A DNA stretch of 64,000 nt from Chiridota heheva (taxonomy: Eukaryota; Echinodermata; Holothuroidea; Apodida; Chiridotidae), in contig JAIGNY010004402.1 of assembly GCA_020152595.1 (NCBI GenBank), forward strand, positions 127,001 to 191,000, given 5' to 3'. The position numbers and the translations under genes are program-made. A model generated the notes under the pieces. That model did no database searches, was not told the DNA's origin, and was given only the letters and a program-made list of their open reading frames with translations. Shown here piece after piece: positions 33,798 through 45,576 of the stretch (positions are counted from its first letter, which is position 1; each line of letters opens with the position of its first letter).

Positions 33798-35256
33798 ACT
33801 AATAGGGAAATTCAATAAATTATTCCAAATATATATATTAGGGTTATATTACAGTATTTAAGTAAAGTACTGCCTTTTCTGTCCAAAATATATTTTCTCC
33901 AAAGAAAAATAGTGTCAAACATAATGACAATATTCTAATTCCCTAATATTTCAGATAAAAAATACCAAACGTAGTGTGTGTATGTGGGAGAGGGGAGTGG
34001 GTTAGGGTAGGACTCATGGCAAAGACGATCACCTGGGGTTCACTTACTTTCATGATATTTCTGGAGAGCAAGAAACTGGTCAAGTCCTTTTCCTGCAGAT
34101 ATGTTTATATGCATCTACATCATACCCCCCACACACACACAGCCCCCCACACACACACACACAGCCCTCCCTCTTCATAGGCATGATGTGTGTACATACA
34201 TAAAAGGGGAAACGGGGTGAAAGTTAAGTGGGGGGTAGAAATCTCACAATCACGCTAAAATACAAAAGAAATCACTGTGCGAAAGATATAAAATTTCTAT
34301 AAATTGTAAAGGGCAAGGCAAGTGCTACTTGCTCCCCCAAATCCCACCTATGATCCCCTTCCTGCTTCATAAAATACACTTGGCCACTCTTTTTGTAGAG
34401 TATATCACAAGAATGTTAATTATGCCTTCCTTAAAATAGATGGAAGTGATGATGTATTATTATTTTTCCCAGAAATGAGATTCGCCCCCCCTCCTTTTCC
34501 CCCCCTGGAGAAAAAACTTTGAATTATTTTCTGTACACTACAAATGGTAAGTGTAGGGAATTAAACACATACAGGTTATTACAATTTTTCATAAAGGATA
34601 TATTCATTTTGACAACGTACATATAGAAGAGATCAAATTCGCTAAGAGAAATGTTTTGGGGGGACTAAATTATCATGCAAAACAGGTGAATCAGACTCTA
34701 TACACTCACACTGTATGCATAAATATGAGTTTCTGCGCACCTGAAATTGAAATGGGCGAGTGCCTTTATGTACACAAGAAACATTCCATTCCATCTGTCA
34801 TCCATGGCAACAGGGTTTACTAGGCGTACAATCTTAACGAAAAACACTGGGTCAGTGTACATTTTTGGATTTATTCTATAAAAACAGGAAAGGACACCAT
34901 AACACTGTTTTGTACGTACCGTTAAGGTAATCTTGGTCTACTGTTTTACTCAAAATGGAATAAATGCTAGGATTAGGAAATGAAGATTCCAGAATCATCT
35001 TCGTAAGCCTACAACCTAACATGTTAGAGTGTAAGAATAGGCTTGTGTTGCTAGAGATTTTTACACTGAATATCAGAAATAAAATCAGGAAAATACTGTC
35101 TTTTAATTCCTTTGGCAAGATAAATCAAGTTTTTGTACATGTATTCTGATGCATATTCAATGAAAATATCTTGCAAATTTTCGAAAAACTGTCAATTTTA
35201 GGGAAAAACTATTAGGCCTTCTACTAAGCCAAGTGTTAGGTCTAATGTTAGACTAA
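33798..35256. other. Gene-free intron sequence with a CA run
   Basis: No gene. CA-rich tract at about 34130-34165 (ACACACACACAGCCCCCCACAC). Confidence 0.5.
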
Positions 35257-36055
35257 TGTGAGAGTGAGAGTTTTGTAGTGATTTGAAGCATTATCTTATA
35301 AATATCATTATTCATTTTTGTATTATATTGCTTTATTTTATATTGAATATTATTCTTTATTATCATTTAAGCAATATTTTATTAAGAAGTTGGTTTTCTT
35401 CTGGTGTTACACCTTTTCTTATGCCATAGACATTTTTGAGATGTTGATATCTTTCCTTGAAGTCTGTAATTAAGGTTTATCTGATTAGTTACAATTACCT
35501 TTTACAGAAGTTGATTTAATATTGGTTTATGACATATGTTACTATGTTAGAAGTTTGTTCACCTCTTCTGATCTATCATGGGTCAGCTTGGTAATTTTCC
35601 ATCATTAGGTCAGAGTTGTTATGATTGCAGAATGATTTAAATATGCGCGGGTTGTCATGCAAGCTTAGAATCTGGGAAAAACTTTTGTCTAATCAGAGTA
35701 TGGAGTGTGGGGTCACGTAGGGTTTGTTGACCAATGGGATTCATTCACGGTTTGGGCTCCTCGAAACATTCCAACCCTTCGGAAGTCTCTTGTCTTGTTT
35801 TAAAGCGTAGTCTGACAGTTCGTCATTATGTTCTCGTTATATTAAGATATAATAGTTAATGTATAATCACCCTTATAAAGCAGGATTTATACCAGTTATA
35901 CTATTTGCACCATCTTATTAATCTTCAAGGATTTGTCATGTGATTTGGGTGTTTTAAAGATCAGATTACAAGAAATAAACTGGAGAACTTCAATATCAAA
36001 TGTGTTCGTTTTATAGACTGGACGGGGCCTACGTATGTCATAAGGTCATGCTTAC
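35257..36055 (+). repeat. Probable 5' LTR
   Basis: Starts TGTGAGAGTGAGAG and ends CATGCTTACA. It contains a TATA-like CTTATAAAGCAG near 35875 and an AATAAA near 35975. The end is fixed by the 29-bp match at 42032-42060. About 6 bases later comes TTTGGTAGCATCGGTG, which fits a tRNA primer-binding site starting TGG. The start is inferred from the TG dinucleotide and the flanking CTAA. Confidence 0.6.
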
Positions 36056-37016
36056 AGATTTGGTAGCATCGGTGTTCAAACTAGAAAAATGCTATAGCAG
36101 GGATAAATATTTGGAATTAATGAATAAGCCTATAGGCTATATTGGACATATTTGGAACGAACATACCTGATTTCTAAAATGATGGAACATCATGGCTTCG
36201 CAGCGGATCGGATTGTGAGTGAATAATGAATTGGTAGTATTTTATGGAGCTAACTTTAATCTCTTCATGGAGAACACACAATTTTTCAGACCTGTACGTT
36301 CCATTGTCAAACAATTTTTATGAACAATAGCACTTTCATTTGCCGTCAGATTCGGTAGTTAAACATTTAAACATTTTGATAGGACTAACCATTGATCCAT
36401 TTCATTATGTTTTACCGCAAGAAGTAGATTTGCGAGGACTCATTGCATTGTCAAAATATATTTTATTTGATACAGAATTGTTGGGTGATTGTATCAAGAG
36501 AACAACAAAAATTTGAATTGTAAAATTTTAACTGCAGCTAGTAGATATTCATGTTATCAACATTTGGATACTAGATTGTTGACAGTATTATTGCACAAAT
36601 TCCAGCAGGACTGTTCACATTTGCCATTTAATAGGACAGTCAACTGTATACACTGATTTCAAGAAACAATTAAGAGATTTGCGCAGATTTGAACAATGGT
36701 ATGGCACAAAAATTTCGAAAAACTTGTCACTGTTTACGCATGCTTCGAGTGGAAGTTATGACAATATTGTGAATTTCTGTATCAACTTTCAAATTGGAGT
36801 TTGAAAAATACAAAATATCAAATAAAATGTGAATTCATCCATTTTCATCATCGACCATCAAGTTTTCAGCGTAAAAATTTGGACCGGCAGGCTGCAGATC
36901 GTGAGATTTCAAGTCGGAGGTATTGGCGGGAAGACATTGACATATTTGGATGCAGTGACAAAACCGGAAAGTTCCAGAATACTAGGCTACGCAGGCGTAG
37001 CTTATTTGTGTGGCAG

Positions 37017-37467
37017 TGATGTGTGACTCAACTGATGACGTGATGTCCTGACTCAACTGATGACGTGATGTCCTGACTCAAACTGATGACGTGATGTTCT
37101 GACTCAAAGTGATGTCCTGACTCAACTGATGAAGTAATATCCTGACTCAACTGATGACGTGATATCCTGACTCAACTGATGACGTGATGTCCTGACTCAA
37201 CTGATGACGTGATGTTTTGACTCAAGTAATGACGTGATGTCCTGACTTAACTAATGGCTAGATGTCCTGACTCAACTGATGACGTGATGTCCTGACTCAA
37301 ACTGATGACGTGATGTCCTGACTCAATTAATGACGTGATGTCCTGACTCAACTGATGACGTAATGTCCTGACTTAACTGATGACGTGATGTCCCGACTTG
37401 ATTGATGGCGTGATGTCCCGACTCAACTGATCACGTGATGTCCAGCTTCAAACTGATGACGTGATGT
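37017..37467. repeat. 25-bp array with TGACTCA and TGACGTGA motifs
   Basis: About 18 units of CTGATGACGTGATGTCCTGACTCAA, some with one extra A or a short unit. Most units hold TGACTCA, the consensus AP-1 site, and TGACGTGA, a near-CRE octamer. The array lies between the LTR and gag of the Gypsy-type element. Confidence 0.92.
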
Positions 37468-38239
37468 AACTTAGTGAATAATTCATTCTAAGGAATTGTG
37501 CTGAAATTCTTAGGGAAGTTTAAGTTTGAAAAAACTTCCCTAGGGATATCAAGATTTTGAAAAAAGAATTAAACTGTACTGATGCTGAGGCAAATATAAT
37601 ATTTTATTTTTGCATAACGTTAGAGCTGTTCCTGAATTGCAGGTATCGTGAGCAGTTTCAAAGAAACATCTGATGAATGGGTGAGTTAGCAAGGTCCATT
37701 ACCACATACTGTAGCCTATACTCATGAACGATAAACAATCACATTGGGGAATCCCTAAACATATTGTGTGCAAACTAGGTTTTACATGTGAAGGACTTGG
37801 CATTATTTCAAGAGATGCACTTTGATGAATGAATGCTCAATGAAAGAATTAATCTAGAGAACTTGTAACTTTTGAACTTGTAAACTTTTAGAGATTCAAA
37901 TAGCATTTGCAGAATGCGAAATTTTTATATTTGTTTTCTTTTCTTTGTAGGCCTACTTATTTTTAGGATTTTCTGATTTATCATATTCATGTTATTTTTA
38001 TATTTTTATGATTGGTATGTGTTAGGCTATGTAGGTCGAACTGTTACATTAACATAACTTAGGCTTGGAAAAAGATTTGTTAACGGGTTGGTGCCTGCCA
38101 TATTTTCTTTTTACAGAATTAAATTTTAGCATTTTAATTTTTGAAGGCTACATTTTTTTAAGGTGTTCACAATTGATACAGTCTTAAAGTGGGAAAATTT
38201 GGAATTAAGTGGGCAATTTTTGGGAAATTTAAATATAAG

Positions 38240-39300
38240 CCATTAACTGCATTGATGCCTAGAAAAGCCATGAAAAATACAAGTATTATGGCATCTTCAA
38301 ATGTTGATAATAATAGTGGAATTAGTGTAGTAAAGGTGGACATGCCGCCACACTTTATGAGAACTGGCACTGAAAAATTCAGTCAGTGGGTTCGGAGATT
38401 GGAAGTTGCTCTTCAAGCTTGTCCGCAATATAGAACTTTGGATATGTGCAAACTTCTGCCATCATGATTGGCAGGGCTAGCTTTCAGTTATTGGAATAGT
38501 TTGCCTAATATGGTGAAGAAAAAATTTGATGAGACAAAAAGTTAAATGGAAAAAGTGTTTAGTCGAAGGCAGTTTATCAAGACATTTCAGTCAAATGTAA
38601 ATTCTAGACGGAGATTGCTGGGTGAAGACCTAGAGCTTAATACCATCGAATTGACAAGGCTTATTAAAGAGGCTTTTCCAAAGTATGACCAAGTGGCTAA
38701 GAAAGGGGAATTGTACCTTAGATTTTTAGCGGCTTACATCCTTCTTTAGTACAGAAATGGTATAAGCAACATGGGGAATAAACCATTGATGAGGCTCTAC
38801 ACATAGCTAATCAAGCTGAACGAGCTCTGGAAGCAACAATTGCTTCTCAGGTTAGTCAGTGCATATCAGTGATGGATCATGCACAGTCAAAGCAGGTTAA
38901 CTCAGATTTAGAGGGAATGTTCGAGAAGTTATTGAAAAAAATTGGGAGACAACTAGGGAGATAATTCAGGCTTTTGATCAAACTATGTCAAGGTTGTATG
39001 TCCAAGCAGAGAGATGAAACTTTCTCTCACGGTAGGGAACAGGAACGCTATCCACATAGACCTTATGTACCTACATATTCTCCTTACAGAGGAGATAATT
39101 ACCAAGATGGTAAACATAGAAGTCAGTCCACAGAGCGTAAACCATTCTATCATTCTTATTCACTACATTTTAGGAGATTGAATCCAAGGGGTAGGTCCCC
39201 CGACAGAAATTTTCATTTCGGAAGTTCATCACGTAATTAGATGCAAATTTCAGGTCCTGTTCAAGGTAAAGGGGAATTAGAGATCATCAGAGACAGAGGT
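38240..39300 (+). pseudogene. Gypsy-type gag, broken
   Basis: After MPRKAMKNTSIMASS the frame reads MPPHFMRTGTEKFSQWVRRL, resembling the start of the gag core of Gypsy-group elements. It has a stop at 38465. Further pieces read FSYWNSLPNMVKKKF, then RRRLLGEDLELNTIELTRLI and KEAFPKYD, and YLRFLAA. The tail is Arg/Ser/Tyr-rich (SYSLHFRRLNPRGRSPDRN). Several stops and shifts separate the pieces. The region ends where an insertion starts, near 39310. Confidence 0.8.
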
Positions 39301-39309
39301 CTCCTAAAA

Positions 39310-40838
39310 AGGGAGGGGAGGGGGGGATGTCACCCTCCCCCCAATATTTAAAAATGAGGACAAATTTAGGCAAAATGATCTAAAAATTCAGGCAAAACGT
39401 GTAGATCATTGAAAGAGCTTTGGCGTAGCTCTATTTTTCCAGTAAGCAATAATGATTTTCTTCCCAAATTGTATATTCCAATTTTCCTGAGCCAAAACCT
39501 GAAATTTCCGATCTTCCGAGAAAAAAACTTTGCCCAAGTTAGGTCAAAAAAGGGCCTAAAATTGGTAAAATTGGCACATATTGCTTAAAGCTCGCCCAAA
39601 TTTGGAACAAAGATCACCTGATCAACCAAATTGAACTAAAAATCATCCGTTCCATATAAAGTATAAGCTACCAATATTTTTTCAGGTAATTTTGACCTTG
39701 ATCAGGTAGAAATTTGCTCTACCACCCCCAAATAAAGTAGCTTCGCGACGCCCCCTGAATAAAGGTAAGCAGGAATTTTTTTGGTGTTTTCCCCCCTCCC
39801 TCGAGAGAGACCCTTTCTTCCAACCTAATAATAAGGTTTTTGGACTCTGGGCTACAGTGTCTGAAAAGTTCTGACTGTGGGCCTGGCAGTGCATGGCATT
39901 TTCAATCGGGGGAACTAAATTTTTCATCCTCCCCCAGCAGAATTCCCTAGGTAAACTAGGCCTATGTGGTGAAAATATTCAAGTAGGACAATTTTCTATA
40001 CATATTTAGAAAAGAAATGCTTTTATCATTTAAAAAAATACCATAATCTAGTTTAACCAGGTTAGGTTCTGATACTTTTTCTTCCATCAGCTAAATGATT
40101 TGCAAAATTTGTATTAAAAGTCATGTCATTGCATATCATAAAATATTTGTTCCAGGAAAATTATTCATAAGCTATATCTACATATACAGATTATGGGCGT
40201 ATCTACAGACCATGGGCTATCTGTGTACCAAATATTACATGAATTCAGTTTATTGTTCTTGAGATAACATTTACACGCTCTTTTCAGCAAAATCATATTC
40301 ACCCACTATGCATATTAATGAAATTCAATGTTTTTACATCATGAAAATGTACATACTAGCTAACATCATAATTATACTAAATATGAAACAAAACAGATAA
40401 AATATGACGTTTCATGATTTTTACATTAAGCTCTGCCTACTCATTAATATGCGCAACATCACCATCAAAAAACAGTAGGGCACATCAACTGACCATGAGC
40501 TATCTGTGTACCAAATATGACATGAATCCAGTGTACCGTTCTTGAGTGTTTACAAGCTGGCTGCCACATACACACACCCATACGCACGTACACACACACA
40601 CCCACCCATACATACACACACATGCCATCATGACCGCATAGGTTCCTGATGCTATCACATCGGAAACAAAAAATAAAACAGAAAAATAATCTTCAGCCCT
40701 GCTCCTCATGCCCATTCCGGACCCTTTAAAATACATAACATGTACAACAAATATTATTACACATGTGAAAGCCATGTTACCTAAAATTTAGGCATTTGGC
40801 AAAAAATTCGGGCAATTTAGTTGCCACTCCCCCCTTCC
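39310..40838. mobile_element. Insertion between gag and protease with G-rich inverted ends
   Basis: Gag-like sequence stops at AAAAAGGGAGGGG and element-like sequence resumes at about 40840. The left border has GGGAGGGGAGGGGGGGATGTCA; the right border, read inward, has GGGGGAAGGGGGGAGTGGCA, so the ends are approximately inverted. Inside are a diverged doublet (TGGGCTATCTGTGTACCAAATATTACATGAA near 40209 and its relative near 40496) and a CA-rich run (40557-40622). No coding frame with motifs. No target duplication was confirmed. Confidence 0.5.
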
Positions 40839-40839
40839 C

Positions 40840-42030
40840 CCAATATGTCAATGCTCGCGATGCTTCTGGTCTTCTAGTCCTTACAGGCAGGGTGGAAATG
40901 ATAGGGATAATTTTTGGAATAGGAATGGATCTGGATCCAGGTCTCATAGTCAGTCTCAAGAAGACTGACAGTTACTTTTTCAGAAAATATACAAACTAGT
41001 TACAGCTGGGGATGGGGGTTAGTCGTCAGCTGGGTGTAACAAAAAAAGTTGTTTAGTTATTATTGAACCCAACAGTGTGATACAAAATTTACTTCTTGAG
41101 TGAATGTTAATTTTGGACATTTTCAGCAAAAGTATTGGTTGATACGGGAGCATATGCTTTGTTGATGAGTGAAGGTTTTATGAAATCTTAGCCCATTTTG
41201 AGCACTACACCATTGATTAAGGAATTTTTCAATCTTCTAACTGCTACTGGTGAAAGCTTGAATATTTTAGGCACATTGGAAACAAATGTACATTTTATAA
41301 TGAGGATTCATATCATTGTCAATTTTATGTTGTGAGGAATTTAGAACAGTTGTGTTGTTTTAGATCTTGATTTCTTACATAAGCATTCAATTACTCTCAA
41401 TTTTGGTAGGGGTGTCTTAAGATTTTCCTACGAAGGGAAAATTGTATCCTTGTTTGGAAAAACAATGAAGTCACCACATGGGAAAATGCTATATTAGGTG
41501 AGAATGATGTTATATGGGGTAGCTCAGAAGTTTAATGTCACGGTCAAAGTTTCTTCACCCTCAGTGAAAATAGGATGGTCACGAAATCATTTTTGTCCCT
41601 TGTAATGACAATTCAGCTAGGGAATGGTATAGTTATGGGGCAAACCCCCTCCCCTGTAAATGATGAAGGCCAACGTCATTATTCAATTTGCCAGACCAAG
41701 GTTGCCCCAGATAAAAAAGGTCTGGGAAGTAATGTAAGGGATAACAGTATTCACATTGATTTGTCTAGTTCAGATTTATCACCAAGCAAAAATCTGCAGA
41801 TGAAGATTTAATGGCAGAATTTTCAGATATTTTCAGCTCTGATTCTTCTGATTATGGTCGAATTGATCTGGTTAAACATAAAATTAAAGTAACCGAGGAA
41901 ACAGCTATCAAACAGAGAGCTTACAGGGCAAATCCTAAAGTTAAAGAAGAAATCAGAAAACAGTGTGACAAGTTATTAGAGGTAGATGCTATTGAGGAAA
42001 GTTTTAGTCCATTTGCATTGCCTATAATTA
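40840..42030 (+). pseudogene. Gypsy-type protease and RT start, broken
   Basis: Near 41125-41185 the plus strand reads AKVLVDTGAYALLMSEGFMK, which carries the DTG active site of a retroviral-type aspartic protease. At 41811-42030 an intact frame reads MAEFSDIFSSDSSDYGRIDL, then VKHKIKVTEETAIKQRAYR, then LLEVDAIEESFSPFALPI. That is the usual N-terminal part of Gypsy RT (binding loop with IKQR-x-YR). The following catalytic part is deleted; the frame runs into LTR-end sequence. Frames between the pieces are broken. Confidence 0.88.
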
Positions 42031-42031
42031 T

Positions 42032-42060
42032 GCCTACGTATGTCATAAGGTCATGCTTAC
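42032..42060 (+). repeat. 29-bp remnant of the 3' LTR end
   Basis: Identical to 36027-36055 (GCCTACGTATGTCATAAGGT then CATGCTTAC). It directly follows truncated pol. Confidence 0.85.
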
Positions 42061-42073
42061 GCTAACGTTAACG

Positions 42074-42455
42074 TTAATTTTTCGCAAACTATCAAGTGCA
42101 GTCCCTTAAATGTCATTTGGGAAATACACAGGTCATCACAGAATGAAAGTTCGAAAGTCACAAAAGTGGTAGTCATTTCAATTTTGGACATTTCTCTCTG
42201 TGGTTAGCCTACCTAATGTGTTAAATTGTCACATTAGGCTATAAAAAATTTAAGGTTGAAAATCTGCTTTTAGAAATGATAATTTTTTGCAAATGATCAA
42301 ATACCGTCCGTGCTTTGAATGTTACTTTGGAAAATTGGAATACACTGAAGGTGGTCTGAGAGTGAAAGGTCAAAAGTCGCGAAAGTAATCGTCACTTTAA
42401 TTTTAAACATTGCTCTTAATTGTTAGCCTAACGTGTTAAGGCTATAACAAATTTC
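42074..42455. repeat. Diverged tandem duplication, about 213 bp
   Basis: TTTTTCGCAAACTATCAA..CACATTAGGCTATAAAAAATTT (42077-42252) is followed by a diverged copy TTTTTTGCAAATGATCAAATA..GTTAAGGCTATAACAAATTT (about 42285-42453). Shared landmarks are GAAAGTTCGAAAGTC/GAAAGGTCAAAAGTC and GTTAGCCTA. Confidence 0.7.
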
Positions 42456-43064
42456 TTCAAGCATTGAAAAATGATAGAATAAAAATTAAAAACTTCATAT
42501 TTTCTTACTATATTTTGTATTCAGCCTTTAAATGTGCTGAATATATATATTTATAATATGTCCCTATCATTATCATAATTATCATTATCTTGATATAATA
42601 TATATCATTATTACAGGGAAATATTTTTAACATTGACAGTTCTCTTAGTACCACTGCTAACATTACTTGTCAGTACAGATGCACCACACCTCACCAGAAT
42701 AAAAAATTACCAGTTCTTTCCGGAGTACCATGCAACCTTAATGCACTGTAATAAGTTCAAAGGCTCAGTAAACTATAAATACCCATTTACATTCCATTTG
42801 TAAGTGCTTGTAAAATTTATGTTTCAGTTCAAGTTTCTCTATTAGAATATATACTTCATCTGAGGTGATCTAAAATCTATTTGAAAAGTCCTAAGATCCA
42901 TGTTTCTTCCTCTCGACAACATACCTCTTAAAGATGTACTAAGACTATAAACTTCAGGTATATCTTGTAACTTCAAAAGCAACTACCTGCCTTTAACTGA
43001 TTAAAATGTATTTTTAAAGAATAATTCCATCCACCTCAATATGAGGGGTGAAATGTTAAAATAC
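42456..43064. other. Intron sequence before the PAS-A end exon
   Basis: AT-rich intron sequence on the donor side of exon 43065-43239, with an ATTATCATTATCTTGATAT low-complexity stretch near 42575. No gene. Confidence 0.5.
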
Positions 43065-43239
43065 CTTGTGGGGTTGCAGGTGGGGAGGGTACCATCGGGC
43101 TTGATCCATCACTGTTTGATTCCTCCTTCTTGGCTTGCTCTGCATGGTCTGCTGTCAGTTTCATGCCCAGTACCTCTGCAAGTTCCATGTGGTCCCCAGG
43201 ATGCACAAAGTCAAACATGCTGCTGCCTGTCAGCTCTAC
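43065..43239 (-). CDS. NPAS3: NPAS1/3-like gene, PAS-A (end) exon
   Basis: This 175-bp exon has acceptor TGATCAG and donor GTATTT. It continues directly from YLGLSQ of the previous exon as [18 protein letters not shown], then [16 protein letters not shown]. The GDH-x-E-x-AE-x-LGMKL ending of PAS-A is characteristic of NPAS1/3 and trachealess and distinguishes them from SIM and HIF. The last third ([20 protein letters not shown]) is a Ser/Pro-rich start of the inter-PAS linker. It enters in phase 0 and leaves in phase 1 with a single G, completed to Asp by exon 21579-21694. The acceptor has a poor pyrimidine tract (TTGAATTGATCAG). Confidence 0.95.
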
Positions 43240-43944
43240 CTGATCAATTCAACATAGACAGTGAAAGCATCTGTGATACTGACAGTCCGTCACTCAAAAG
43301 TTATCTTTATGCACTGGCCCTGTCTACTTAAGGTATATGGACAGGTAGCAACCACTTTACATAAATTGATACAAATGCCCTTTATAAACACCACAAACAC
43401 TTACAAATGTATGCTCATTACGTATTGGTTTTTTCGTCGTGTAAGGATAGGACAGTACAACACTAACGTTATATGAAAGTTACAATGTACCACCATACAG
43501 TAATACTTACAGCCTAACGTGGAGTTCGCCAATCATAAAAAAAAAAGTATCAAAACTTAAGTCAATACTTCCTCTTTATCTACAAGAAAATGTCCTCAAA
43601 TAGTATATCGCTATATAAGCGATATTCTGATGTCTGATTCAATGAGACTGTTTTAAAATAGCCTACACATAGGTCAATGTGACACAGTAACACTGTGGAA
43701 GTTATGCATTGTAGGCTTTGCTGTGTCCTTATTCTTATGTCACACACCTTTTTTTAGTAGTAGAAGTCCAGCCATTTCTTCAGGCTTAATATTTCATTTT
43801 TTTGTGCAAATATCTCAGAAACGAGTAGAAATTTCTGATAGATGTATGTTAATGAAATGTTCAGAATAATAAAAGGAACATATTTATGGCAAAATCGCTA
43901 CCTGTCCATAAACTTTTTAGGTATCGGATCACTTGGTGCCCCTG
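43240..43944. other. Intron sequence
   Basis: Intron between the two PAS-A exons, before the 18-bp array. No gene or element was seen. Confidence 0.5.
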
Positions 43945-45123
43945 ACTGCTCAGTGCCCTTGATCACGTACTCCGTGCCCTTGAACACGTACTCGGTGCCC
44001 TTAAACACTTTGTGTCACCTGTCACTCTGTGCCACCCAACCGACCCTTTGGTGCTCCTTATCACTAAGTAAACCTGACCACTTAGGGTCCCCTGACCACT
44101 TGGGGTCCCCTGACCACTTGGGGTCCCCTGACCACTTGGGGTCCCCTGACCACTTGGGGTCCCCTGACCACTTGGGGTCCCCTGACCACTTGGGGTCCCC
44201 TGACCACTTGGGGTCCCCTGACCACTTGGGGTCCCCTGACCACTTGGGGTCCCCTGACCACTTGGGGTCCCCTGACCACTTGGGGTCCCCTGACCACTTG
44301 GGGTCCCCTGACCACTTGGGGTCCCCTGACCACTTGGGGTCCCCTGACCACTTGGGGTCCCCTGACCACTTGGGGTCCCCTGACCACTTGGGGTCCCCTG
44401 ACCACTTGGGGTCCCCTGACCACTTGGGGTCCCCTGACCACTTGGGGTCCCCTGACCACTTGGGGTCCCTGACCACTTGGGGTCCCCTGACCACTTGGGG
44501 TCCCCTGACCACTTGGGGTCCCCTGACCACTTGGGGTCCCCTGACCACTTGGGGTCCCCTGACCACTTGGGGTCCCCTGACCACTTGGGGTCCCCTGACC
44601 ACTTGGGGTCCCCTGACCACTTGGGGTCCCCTGACCACTTGGGGTCCCCCTTGGGGTCCCCTGACCACTTGGGGTCCCCTGACCACTTGGGGTCCCCTGA
44701 CCACTTGGGGTCCCCTGACCACTTGGGGTCCCCTGACCACTTGGGGTCCCCTGACCACTTGGGGTCCCCTGACCACTTGGGGTCCCCTGACCACTTGGGG
44801 TCCCCTGACCACTTGGGGTCCCCTGACCACTTGGGGTCCCCTGACCACTTGGGGTCCCCTGACCCTTGGGGTCCCCTGACCACTTGGGGTCCCCTGACCA
44901 CTTGGGGTCCCCTGACCACTTGGGGTCCCCTGACCCTTGGGGTCCCCTTGGGGTCCCCTGACCACTTGGGGTCCCCTGACCACTTGGGGTCCCCTGACCA
45001 CTTGGGGTCCCCTGACCACTTGGGGTCCCCTGACCACTTGGGGTCCCCTGACCACTTGGGGTCCCCTGACCACTTGGGGTCCCCTGACCACTTGGGGTCC
45101 CCTGACCACTTGGGGTCCCCTGA
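43945..45123. repeat. 18-bp minisatellite (GACCACTTGGGGTCCCCT), nearly 60 units
   Basis: From about 44086 the array is almost perfect, broken only by a few short units near 44467, 44645, 44860 and 44935. The first 140 bases are degenerate relatives (CACTTGGTGCCCCTGACTGC and so on). Since 18 is six codons and no frame contains a stop, long frames open on both strands (DHLGSP, TTWGPL, GDPKWS, VVRGPQ, GQGTPS). They are repeat products inside an intron. GGGGTCCCC is a palindromic core in every unit. Confidence 0.97.
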
Positions 45124-45500
45124 CTATTGGTTCATTCCTGCATTGATCCTAACAATTACATTTTTGTGCCATTCAACTTATGAGATATATGAGACTATGT
45201 ATCCTTCAAAACTGCACTCTGAGCAAATCACATACAGTAGATAAAATTATCCATAAATTGTTTCGAAATTTATATGTGCAGCAATTCTGGCCACAACAAT
45301 GGTAAATACTGGCAACAGCATTCAAGACAACCATAATTATGAATGAATATTCATTTACACATGTAAATCTCCAAGTAGTGGAATTTGTTGTGTTGGAAGT
45401 AAGATTTATGCTGGTAAAATATAAACTTGAATATCTATACTATGAGAATATAAGTTCTCCTAGCACACATATACCTCTCAAAAATTATTCATATATGAAT
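45124..45500. other. Intron sequence
   Basis: AT-rich intron between the 18-bp array and the palindrome. No gene seen. Confidence 0.5.
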
Positions 45501-45576
45501 AAATCTGAGGCTAACAAACTTAATACACTTATCATATAATATGATAAGTGTATTAAGTTCCTTAGCCTCAGATTTT
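45501..45576. repeat. Near-perfect 37-bp-arm palindrome
   Basis: AAATCTGAGGCTAACAAAC, TTAATACACTTATCATAT is followed after one base by its reverse complement, with two mismatches (CA versus GG). It can form a hairpin with almost no loop. This resembles a tiny foldback element; no target duplication was identified. Confidence 0.9.

Larger units (their letters stand above)
35257..42060 (+). mobile_element. Gypsy-type LTR retrotransposon, internally deleted
   Basis: Order on the plus strand: a probable 5' LTR, a leader with a 25-bp array, gag remnants, an unrelated insertion, protease and the first 70 codons of RT. At 42030 pol breaks off and joins 29 bases identical to the end of the 5' LTR (GCCTACGTATGTCATAAGGT, CATGCTTAC). 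RNase H, integrase and almost all of the 3' LTR are therefore deleted. CTAA directly precedes the proposed LTR start (35253-35256) and also follows the truncated 3' end after one base, so it may be the target duplication; four bases can match by chance. Confidence 0.75.

Noticed and set aside
43842-45244. Open frames of 255-364 codons on both strands
   Set aside because: They are made wholly of the 18-bp tandem repeat, are open in all frames, and lie inside an intron of the NPAS-like gene.
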